Assembly (NCBI GenBank): GCA_037179385.1
Contig: CM074188.1
Span: forward strand, 21,841,318-21,905,317
DNA from: Holothuria scabra
Taxonomy: Eukaryota > Echinodermata > Holothuroidea > Aspidochirotida > Holothuriidae
Direction: 5' to 3'
Length of the DNA: 64,000 nt
In this document: piece after piece, positions 24,601 through 36,600 of the stretch
Position numbering within the stretch: the stretch's first letter is position 1
Layout of the letters: each line of letters starts with the position of its first letter
Notes under the pieces: model-generated
Seen by the model: the letters and a program-made list of their open reading frames with translations, nothing else
What the model was told of the DNA's origin: nothing
Databases searched by the model: none
Made by a program: the position numbers and the translations under genes

Positions 24601-27600
24601 AAATTTCGCGATTGATAACCCATACTATTCGTGACATTACGGAATTCAAAATAATGGTCGACTCTCCAGAACTCAGTGGCGTGATTGAAATGATGATATA
24701 TCGGGATAAATGGCAGAGATATAAAATAGGTCAATTTCCCTTATAATGGTGTGTACTAATATACCACAAGATGAAGCTATTTCGGCTTGCACTACAGCTA
24801 TATCTAAGGCTAATCCTAGTCTCTACAAAACTGATATACCACCGACTCACCTCACTGAGGAACTCCTTACGTTAATTATCAAACGTAACTGCTTTACCTT
24901 TAATGGTAAATTTTATCTGCAAACCATGGGAGTCGCAATGGGTTCCGAATCATCACCAGAAATTGCCGACATTACTTTTCACCTTCTGGAGAAAAACATT
25001 ATACCCATCTCCAATAAAATTCTCACTTGGCTGAGATACAGAGAGGATATTTTACTGTTTTTTGACGGTACTACCACCGAACTTAACCACTTTGTGGATT
25101 TTATCAACACCTTACATCTCACCCTTAAATTCACAGCTGAAGCCTCACTCACCAAGGTCTCTTACCTTGATATCCTAATTTTTAAAGGGAAGCGGTTCGC
25201 AGAATCGGATACCTTGATACTCGTACTTATACTAAGCCCTACGAAACCTTCCAATAATTATCACGAGAATCTACACACCCGCAAAGCTGTTTTAAAGGTT
25301 TTATCAAAGGAGAAACTTTGTGCCATCTCCGCCTCTGTAATAACCGCTCCAACATTAATTCTAAAGTCGCACTTTTCAAAGAAAATCTACGAAAGCGGAA
25401 TTACTCAGACACGTTTATAGATAGTGCCATCTCTACTATCAACTTCGAAAATCGCGCATCTCTCCTTGAATCTAAACCCAAGCCATCCAATCCACCTCTG
25501 GTTTTCAAACTGTTATACACACCCCACATCAAAACAAGAGATCTCAAAGGCTGCCTCATTAAACACTGGCACTTTATTAAGAAACACCTGACTTTTTCTA
25601 AGATTGTTCCGAAACCCCCGCTCACTGCCTATAAACAGGCTACAAATCTGAGCGACTCTCTTATCAGAGCATCTTTTACTTCGGAAACCTCTTCAAATAA
25701 GTTAAATTACCTAGATGTGCCTCTAATTGATATTCTTGTGGAACTCATGCATGAATAATACCCTTTAATATGACTTATCACGCTTTTAGTGGCAGCACTG
25801 CCATTTCCTATCCTACCGCTACTGATGAGACCGGGTAATTATCCTCCACGGTCGAAACGCGTCTAGCAATAGCACACTTTCTATGGCTTACCTCTACCTA
25901 TAGTCAATGAACTAATAAACCAGACCCATCCCTGGTTTCCTGTAAATTTTAGTCCTACACACCATTATAAGGGAAGTTGACCTATTTTATATCTCTACCA
26001 TTTATCCCGATATATCATCATTTCAATCACGCCACTGAGTTCTGGAGAGTCAACCATTATTTTGAATTCTGAAGGACTGCAAAGTCATTAAGTTGCACCC
26101 ACAATTTATTAATTTTGAAATATATTGACTCCACAATCCATACCCACCTGTGAAGTCTGGGATGAGGATGGCAAGGGAATTAAAGCTAACTGAAGTTGGT
26201 AATTTGTTTTTGGATTGGTGAACATCCTGACATTCTACAAATCTTTGAGATAAACAAATGTCTCCCAAACACCACAATACATCTTCCAAAAGGTGGGTTT
26301 AGTCGATAATTTTGTCAAATCATTTTTTCCCTCGATCCATAATATAAGGAGGGACATTAAGTTTTTGTGTATTGCACTGTGTCTAAATAGCCTTTTGGTA
26401 CAAAATATTGCAGTTTAATTTTATCAGTGATCAGTGATCAGTGGTTATATTGTACTGTTTGGTTGATTTGGACGTCTAGGGATTGGTGCATAAAAATGCA
26501 TGTTGTTGTTGGTGGTGGCAGTGGTATGCCATTCTACTGCCAATTTTGTCGCATACTTACCCAGCCTGTACTACAGCCACCATGTTTTCCACACGGATAC
26601 TCCCATGTAGCAACACACAGAATGAGGGCGTCCTTCCATCTTCTCCACCATTTTCTGCATTACTGGTTTCCTCTGTTGACTCTTCCTTCTTGTTTTTCTT
26701 GTCTGCAATAATTTACACAAAATTTAAGCCACAGTCAATCTACACTGCAAATATCAGCTTACAGAGACTTAATTTATATGGTCAGACTAAGCAAAATTAT
26801 CTTACAGTTACTTCATGCTTGATTTAGCAGAGGTGTGACACAAGCCTCTAACATCTGAAAGTTTAACTACAAAATGTAAACATTCTCCGTCAGTAGGTAT
26901 TTGTTCCTTGCAACCAAAGTGCTGTGTGCAAAGAAAGGACAGCTCCCTTAAAATTTCCACAACAACTGAAGAGTTTTACTACAAAATTTGCCAAAATAAC
27001 TTAGCAACACTAAGCAACCATCACTTTTTTAATGTGAAAATATTCAATGTCAAATGCCTCCTCCCTCAAATTCTCAAAGACATTGACCACTGATCAAGTC
27101 ACATTCCCTTGCTCTAAAAATATTTCACCGTACTACAGCTCATTTGCATTTTGACAAAGCATCTGTGTTATGACCAAATACTGGGTGCTACGGTCACTGC
27201 TACCACCCATCATACCATTGTTCCTACATCCCATGCCAACCACTGTTGTCCGTGATGCTCTGCATAAGCAATGGAGTAGGGAAAACAAGCCAGTGAGCCG
27301 CCAACTGGAAACCAGAATGCAAAAATGCATTGAGGTTTCGATGATGCATACAGAACATGTTCTTTTCAAAAAATGCTGCATTTATTGTAACACATGGTGA
27401 CCCAAAGTGACCTTTGACTCCACCAGTAAGTAGCTGGTTTTTCTTTTAACCAAAACACTTCTACAATGAAAACCCAAATTTCATGCTGTGCCTTAAGATA
27501 ATCTATCCTATTAACAAAGTTTTCATAGTTTGATCTCTGGTGACCCCAATTGACCTTCAACCTCCACCAAGGACAACAGAAGCCATCTTCCAACCATCAC

Positions 27601-30600
27601 ACATCCACATTCTAACTTTAAACCCTCTCTCATTTTCCCACCTTGAAATACAAAGTAGGAGTTTTCAAGGTTTGACCTTGGATAACCCCAGGTGAACTTT
27701 GACCTTTACCAAAATTAATAGGGTCCACCCTCTGGTCATAATTCATTAACAAACCAAGTTTGAAAAAATCCAAGCTTCCTACCATTAGATATCATGCAAA
27801 CAAGGTTTTCGGGGTTTGAGCCTCCTGTGACCTTGGATGACCTTTGATCTCCAACAAAATCAATAGGGTTCTCCCTCACATTATGATGCATCAACATACC
27901 AAGTTTGAGATTAATCCAAGTTTCCTACCTTGAGATATCATGCAAACAAGGTTTTCGGAGTTTGACCCCCTGCAACCCCAGATGACCTTTGACCCCTACC
28001 AAAATCAGTAGGATTTTTCCATACCTCAAAACGCATCAACATATCAAGTTTGAAATCAATCTAAGCTTCCTTGCTTGAGATATCATGTTAACAAGGTTTT
28101 CAGGGTTTGGCCCCCTGTGACCCCACATGACCTTTGACCTCTACCAAAATCAATAGGGTTCTTCCTTACATTATGATGCATCAACATCTCAAGGTTGAAA
28201 TCAATCCAAGCTTCCTTCCTTGACATGTGTAAACAAGGTTTTCAGGGTTCGGCCCCCTTTAACCCGAAATGACCTTTGACCTGTACCAAAATCAATAGGA
28301 TTCTTCCTTACACCATAATGCATCAACATAACACGTTTGAGATTAATCCAAGTTTCCTACCTTGAGATATCCTGTAAACAAGGTTTTCCAAGTTTGACCC
28401 CCTGTGACCCCAGATGACCTTTGACCCCTACCAAAATCAGTAGGGTTTTTTACATACATCATAATGCATCAAAATATCAAGTTTGAAATTAATCCAAGTT
28501 TCCTACCTTGAGATATCATGTAAACAAGGTTTTTGGGGATTGACCCCCTGTGACCCCAAATAACCTTTGACCTCTACCCAAAATCAATAAGGTTCTTCTT
28601 CCCATCATATTGCATCAACAAATCAAGATTCAAATCAATCCAAGCTTCCTACCTTCAGATATCGTGTAAACAAGATTTTCTGGGTTTGACCCTCTGTGAC
28701 CCCAAATGACCTTTGACCTCTACCAAAATCTAAAGGGTTCTTGCTTACATCATAACACATTAACATCTTGAGTTTGAATTTAATCCAAGTTTCCCAACTT
28801 GAGATATCATGTAAAAAACGTTTTGGGGGTTTGACCCCCTGTGACCCCAAATGACCTTTGACCTCTACCAAAATTTGTAGGGTTCATCTACCCATCATAC
28901 TGCATCAACATATAAAGTTTGAAATCAATCCAAGCTTCCTACCTTAAGATATTGTGTAAACATGGTTTTCCGGGTTGGACCCCCTGTGACCCCAAATGAC
29001 CTTTGAACTTGACCAAAACCCATACCATTCTTCCTCTTGATATGGGACATCTATGTACGAAGTTTGAAAACTTCCAGACATTTCTACCTTCAGATACTGT
29101 GCTAATGAGTGAAATGTAAAGTGTTTCAAGTCCTATGAACATTTCTACATTGAGATACTCTGTTAGTTAGTTAAATGTAAAGTGTTTCGAGTCCTTTGAC
29201 ACCTGTCACACCAAATAACCTTTAAACTCGTTGAAAACTGATATTGTTCTTTTTCTTGATATAGGACATCTATGAACCAAGTTTGAATACTTTCAAACAT
29301 TCATACCGTCAGATACTGTGTTAATGAGTTAAATGTTAAGTGTTTCAAGTCCTATGGCATTTCTACATTGAAATACTGTGTTAATGAGTTAAATGTAAAG
29401 TATTTCGAGTCCTTTGACACCTGTGACCCCAAATAACCTTCAAACTCGATGAAAACTTATGCTGTTCTTTTTCTTGATATGGGACATCTATGTACCAAAT
29501 TTGAATACTTTCAAACATTCCTACTGTGCCATATCCTATTGTAAAGTGTTTCGAGTCCTTTGACCCCTGTGACCCCAGATGACCTTTGAACTCCACCAAA
29601 AACGATAGGGTTCTTCCTCTTCATATGGGGCATCTAAGTACCAAGTCTGAAAACTGTCAGATATTCCTATCTTGAGATATCGTGTTAACGAGTTAGTTGT
29701 GTTAAATGTAAAGTGTTTCGAGTTTTTGACCCCTGTGACCTCAAATGACCTTCAAACTCGACCAAAATCGATAGGGTTCTTCCTCTTAATATAGGGCATC
29801 TATGTACTAAGTTTGAAAACTCAGCGACATTCCTATCTTGAGATATCGTGTTAACAAGCAAAGTGTCACAAACACACACACACACACACATACATACATA
29901 CATACATACACACATACGCCATCATGAATGCATAGGTTTCTCTTATCATCGAAACCAAAAAGGCTGTGGCCAGCTCGACTTGAACCAATAGGTTGGAAAC
30001 TGAGCCATAAAACTCTAACTAACCTACAGCCCATGCAATGATCCCGAGGTCAATTGGACTCTAATAAGTGTAAGAATCATGAACAGGACTGATAGGATGC
30101 AGATCCACTGATTTAAAAATTGCCAGTGGGATGTATTTTATTTTTCCATAAAACCAAAAGGATGTGGGAATAAACCCTGTTACCCAATCTATATGACTTA
30201 AAGGTAAAGAGCAGTCCCCCAAACTTATTTTGAAGAAAAAGCTATATAGCACAATTTTCCCCATATTTCTCTTCAAAGTATCTTTAATTACATTTTATGA
30301 CTTTACTATTGCATATTCAAGGTAAACCAAGCAGTTATTTCTGGTAAATTTCACATCTGGAGAGAAAAACATTTTCACATGCTTACCAACAGCCAATCAT
30401 GAAACTGGACAGTCTACCACACTTTTTCAATTTGGGATGACTGCTCCTGCCCTTTAAGCCAAACTGCTTAGATGTATTGTAAATGTGTCTTGAAATTCTT
30501 GCTATGGGTTGAAAAAATGCAGCCATCTTGTATTTCCCTCGATGCCACCATAATAAAATCTGAATAATCAAGATTCTTTCCTACCAACTGCAGCAATAGC

Positions 30601-33600
30601 AAACCAAAATATAAACACCTCCAAATATGTGCTAAGCATTTGCCACTTATTAAAAAACTGAAATAAAGTGGAACTGATCCAGATGACCCAACTTTAATAA
30701 ACCTGATACTGATTGATACATTGAAGTGAAATCTGTCTGCATTTTATTTTAATTAAAAACATTTCATTGCAAACTCTCCTGCTGAAAAATCAGAATGCAC
30801 TGACCAGACCTCACAAAGCGGAGGTTTGGTGTAATAAAAATCCACAACATTTCTTAGTTGTAGGAAATCACTATCACATCTAGATTTACACTTAATCCCT
30901 GGCCAGAGAGACTGGAACTTGTATCCTGTTGGTTGTACAGTGAAAAATCTTTTATTTGTGGTTATCTCGGGAATTCTCAGACCATACTCAATTGGATACA
31001 GTAAGAGATAAACATTGCAATTGTTTCCAAAAATTGGATGTGAATTTTTAAGCAGAGGTGTTTCAAATGTTGCTCTTTTTCGGATGGATTACTCACCAGA
31101 AACTGAGATGGGTAAAACAAGGTGTCTTGACATTGTGGGTGGACTAGATACATCCACAGTATTCAAAAATCCACAAATTTTTAATTCCTCCCACATTGTG
31201 TCATTCTTTGGCTGATGTTTTGAGACTTCAAAGTGAGGGGGAGGAAACATCTGGACGACGGAATTTAAATTTCCGCAGCTCAAAGTCACTTGAAAGGGAG
31301 CATGACATCTTTCTGCCAATTTGAGAAATAAATTTTGAACTGTCTTTAAGGATGGTTGTCCCTCCAAAGTGTGTAGAGTACCACTTCCATCAAGTGAAAT
31401 TAGTTTCTGGTAATAATGAAGAGAATCTTGCAATTCTGTTGGCATGGAGAGGAGGACAACATGCAAGTTGTGCTCAAAGGGCAATGGTATGAGAGGGGTG
31501 GACTCTGACTGGATGAGGTGAGGAAGGGATCCAGGTCCATTCCCCGGACTCCCATCAGTGACAAGTATCACCTGAAAGGGAAGAAAACCAAAAATGACAA
31601 GAAAATCACAGTTCAGCTTAATGACAGAATGGTTAGTGAGTCAGATGGAGTTTAAGGGCCCAGTTTCCAACCTATTGGTTAAGGTCAGCCCTGCCATGGC
31701 CTTTTTCCAGTCGTGGCTCACTGGCTTGTTTGTCCTACTCCATTGCTATATACGCGGAGCATCACGCACAATGGCAGTAAGTTCCATTTTTAGAGTCTTT
31801 GGTATGACTCATCCTGGGAATCAAACCCAGGCCTTACACGTGTTAGGCAGATGCTCTACTGTTAGACCAAACACACTTAATGACAGAAAGGTGCTCTAAA
31901 ATATGCATGCAACATCATTGGTGTATGAGACAGGGGTGCAGGGGGGGGGGGGCACTCGCCCACCCAATTCGGGCAAAAGCAGCTGGGCCATTCTGGCAAA
32001 ACGTGAGCAAAACATGATACATGGTGACATTATGGTGACATTCAGACAAAAATTGCTCTTGCCCCCACAAAAAAATTACCTTCTGTATGCATATGTGCAA
32101 TATATTGTTCTAAAACAGTGCCTCAGCTTTATCCCAGTCCAGTTATGTATCAAGAAGTATTCAAAGTACACAGAGAAAATCAGATATTTAACCTTGTCTC
32201 AGTTTAAGTCACTCTAAGAGATTATTCATGGAAGGCAAAAATGGAATGGGACATCTAAATGTCATGTATAAGATCTGTCAAGATTATGTCTTATGACTTG
32301 TATTGGGGTTGTAAAATTCTCAGCTCACCACCTCACTACCCCACCACCAATGTGGCTCCTCAAGAACTTTCACACCCACCAAAGCAAAAGTGTTATTATA
32401 ATAAGTATCCCACATTCAATAATGAAATAACTCAGTTTTAGGAGGTGATCCTTTTCATCTTCGGTGGAGGTGAAAGCTAATTTTCAGTCAGTAGTGTTTA
32501 CTTGGAGAGAACCTCATAAACAAGATAGAATGGGATACCCAAATTTCACAGTAGACATGCACATGACTATAATAAATTCAATTGACTTCTGGTGGTTGTC
32601 CGATAGTCCTCTGATCTAGACAGAAGTCAAACTGTAAACACCTGATATGGAGCAGATATTTAGCAACTCATATTTTTAAAAGATATGAGGTTGTCAGGAT
32701 GATGAAAGAGAGGAACTGTTTAATCAAGGAAAGTTTTACTAGTCATGGAAAACTGGTTGACCATCAAATTTCAGACCTACAGCTGGTCTGCTCTGCAGAG
32801 GTTGCTCGTGAGGCATAGGGTATATTTGCTCCACTTATTAAACTTATCAGCAAACAACTAGAAGAAAATGGATTTTTAATTTGTGACAATACTGTACAGT
32901 GTGCCATTCACTGTTCATGTATATTCACAAATTAGTTTACATCAAGCACAAATTACCATAGATAATTTGCCGCGCACATCAATTGCAAAGAAATAATTAT
33001 CTGGCTCTTTAATTTTGCAAACTGTCACAGTGTAAGGGGTTATATTTTTGTAGTTTTTCTTTACTACAAAATTATTTGATTTTCTCAGTAATGCATATCT
33101 TATCCTGAAATATACTCATTTTAATTGTGATTTACCCAAAATTTCTGTTAATGAAGACAAAGATGTCCCAGTTATGTTCACTTCAATTCCAGTCATTTTG
33201 ACTCTAGTTACCAACATGATAATACTACAAAAATGAATTAGTGTGTAATTATGTTGTGTTCCAATTTTCCATCCTTATCAGCATCCTCCACATTACAGTA
33301 TGTGTTGGTGTAATGTGTTTTCTGAAGAAGAAGCATTTGGAAATCTCTGCCTTTCTTCACTCAAATAAAATGATAAAGGCTCTTTCTTCCATTTTATGGC
33401 ATATTTACATAGCACATTAAACTTACAGTTTAATCAACAACCAATCATGCTTTTGTTTTCAAGAAAGCAAATGATACATGGTAATTTACTACTTACTTGA
33501 CATGGCATTCCAGATCCCCATTCCTCTAAGATAACAGTTGAGAGCCCAAACAAACCGATCTCCAATTTTGTTTTATCAAAAACTTCAATAGGTGCTAGGG

Positions 33601-36600
33601 CTTCCTGTAGAAGCAAAAGCAGTTAGGTCAGTAAACAGAATAGGCCTACTATATTTTACACTAATGATGAGAACTGACTGCATGATCAAATGGTTAGAGC
33701 ATCTGACTTGCACCAAGGAGGTCCGATGGTGGACAGTAGACACGTATGTCACCTGGTCAGGTCATACCAAAGACTTTAAATACAAAGGTCCTGAGGAGAG
33801 CAGCCAGATTCATCTTTAACAACTACAGTCATCAGTCAAGCATTTTCGGACATGATTAAAGAACTTAAATGGGATAGTCTTGAAACTCAATGACTGAGGG
33901 CTCGCCTCCTAATCATTCATAAAGAAACACATAGTTTACTACCAAATAATATGACTAAATTCCTCATTGACTCTCCAGGTTCTGCCCACCCGACTGGCCT
34001 TCGCACTAGTGGTAAATACTTGTACCACCATCTTCCATCTAATTAATGATGTCACCAAAAATCCCTTTACACATGTAGTATACCCAGTTGGAAAGTACAC
34101 TGAGCCCTTTCTGCAGATTCTTGTAAGAGTCAGTTCTTGTACCTAAGCTTTCAGAATTGCTAGTGTAGTCAGCATCATCCGACTCCCATCTAGCAGGACA
34201 GGATAACGTTCCAGGCATTTCTCCTGACCAAGAAAGAAGTCAAAAGGCATAGAGATTCCCTGCTGATGAACTGTAGGCTGTTCACCTAAATGACCTTAAG
34301 CCTCTTTAAAACAACAGAGATCATCTACTTAATATGCATTACCAACCTGTTTACAAACCAAACCTATTAGAACCCTCAAAGTATCCCTGAATGACATATC
34401 ACCACAAAACATGTGTGTCCACATACATACTAAGTATGGGAGCAAATAATGCTTTCTACTATACCATAAATATGGCACTTGCTGGGTTTTCATAGTTTGA
34501 CCGCCACATGTTAGGCTATATGACAACCTAAAAATCCCATAATCTTTAGGTATTAGGTCCATGAGTAAATGCCAAAGGCACTAAAGCTACAGCTGGGGGT
34601 TCCAAGGGTTCCCCCCCCCCCCAAAAAAAAAAAAAAATTGAATGCTAGATATTTCCCAGAATATGCGAAGCATATTTTCCATATATTTGATCATTTGTAG
34701 GGATGCACCGGATCCAAAATTTTGGATCCGGCCGGAACCGGATTTTGCCGGAACCAACTTGAAATCCGGCCGGAACCGGATTTTTGCAATGCGGATGAAT
34801 AAAGTGAAATTCAGAAAAGCAGAGAAACTCTGGGATAGGAGTTTTCTGCTTTGTGACATAATGTTTGTGAAGGACTAATGGGAAATGTTGATAAATTTGT
34901 TTTAACTATGCACAGCACCATTGTTTTATACACCATTTCTAGTATTTAAACATGCCATGATATCTAAAAACTGAAGCACATTTGTCATCAATAATTTTTT
35001 GGGCAGAGATACTGTATATCACACATTCTGACATTACATATTATATGTTTGATAACATCATATTTAGTGGTCGACCAATTATGCTATAATCGGTAATACC
35101 CGATTACCAATTAATTAATTTAACAATCAGCCCAATGCCGATTACCAATTATTAGAAAGAGGGAAATCACATGTTTGTCTCTTAAGTATACGCCCCTTGT
35201 TTTGTGCACATCATGTATACCATAACCAGTTCAGGGTAGAAAATATTGGGAATAGTTCCGTTTGTTTCACAAACGGGATATCATTTTTGTAAGGGTAATA
35301 TTTTAAATTCAAAAGTGAAGATACAAATCAACTGTTAATACAATAGAATTGTTTGCAGTTGATGTCACATGCCCCTTGATAATTTAGTTAAAAGGCCAAC
35401 ATCATGCTCTGTCTAGTTTTCATCCCCACTGTACTGGGTTGTAGTTGCATTAATGTACTGTAGCTACTCTCCAGTTCCCACCTTAACCAACCCCATGTAG
35501 AGCAATCATGATAATCTTAGCAGTTCTGGGCAGCAAAACAATTGCACCCGATTAACGTATCTTATGGTTCCTTTCGGATATAAATATCCCTATATATTTT
35601 TAGCAGTTCTTGTCCAAACTTACGTCTTGTTTAAAAAGAATCTGCAACTGAAATGCACTTAAGTCAAATCCCCATATAATCCATGTATGCAGATATTTGT
35701 GGTACCGTTTCTATGTGAATTTAGCATGGGACCCGCCCGGCTTCTCTAGCTGGCTATATAAGCCAGTATGTACAATGTGTATTGTGCAGAACAAATTTTA
35801 CAGCAACTTACACAGCGCTTTCTGAGAGACAGCAAGGAATACACCTTCAATGCAATTCTAAATCTAATTTAAGGTAAAACAAACGGGTTATAGCAGAAAT
35901 TATCAAACAATCATTTCCACGGCAGGGGTAAAATTTATACGTTTGTGATTATCAATGCACCTCATTTTAGCGGGAAGTTAGTGGATTGAGTATTTACGAG
36001 GATTTTAACGAAAGAGCCCTTTTTCAAGTATATTTAGCCCCTTTTTTCCAGTTTGCAAATAATCGGTGGCAATGATCGGTTGAATGGCAGAATTTTACCG
36101 ATGACGGAATAATCGGCTCGATGCCGAATACTTAACAGATGATCGGTTGAACACTAATCATATTGTGTATACTTAAGTGTGTGTCATTAATTATTAGGGA
36201 CAGAAAACATTGATATTGACCCCATAGGCAACTTTAATTTGTAATGAGTAATGACTTCTGAAATTCAAGATGAAACACATATCCTGCTTGTACTACACAA
36301 CTTTAACATTACCAACTCATCTGCTTAGAGATTCAAACTGTGGTATTGGAATCATAAACTGGGTATCTGTTACCAAATCCAATCAAATTTGATTTCTGTG
36401 AACATGGCTGATTTATTCTCAGTGACATATGAACCCTTCTTTGCATAATTAAAGGCTTCCTGTTCATAATCTAAACAAAAGGTTAACTCTGCAATCACTG
36501 GACAGTTGAGTGACTTATCTGCTGTGTTAATAGGTTGTGTAATCAACTGGAAAAAGTTCTTCACAGGCCAGTGTTTGAGTGCTATTTTAGAAGTGATAGT

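Larger units (their letters stand above)
24089..26075 (+). mobile_element. Rearranged Penelope-like retroelement with inverted partial copy
   Basis: The central and right part (24746-25955) is a 5'-truncated Penelope-like unit: reverse-transcriptase core, 3' region and hammerhead ribozyme. The left part (24091-24740) is an inverted, partly deleted copy of the same 3' region: 24100-24540 mirrors 25400-25830, and 24647-24755 mirrors 25955-26067. The whole is flanked by a 46-bp direct repeat (24043-24088 and 26076-26121, one mismatch). Partial, inverted arrangements are typical of Penelope-like elements. It lies in INTS14 intron 4. Confidence 0.8.

Noticed and set aside
26427..26827. Plus-strand open frames at 26427-26711 and 26483-26827
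   Set aside because: They are shadows of INTS14 coding exon 4 on the minus strand.
27303..29925. CRISPR-like array of regularly spaced repeats
   Set aside because: Units are ~145 bp, degenerate throughout and contain no repeat/spacer alternation; eukaryotic intron.
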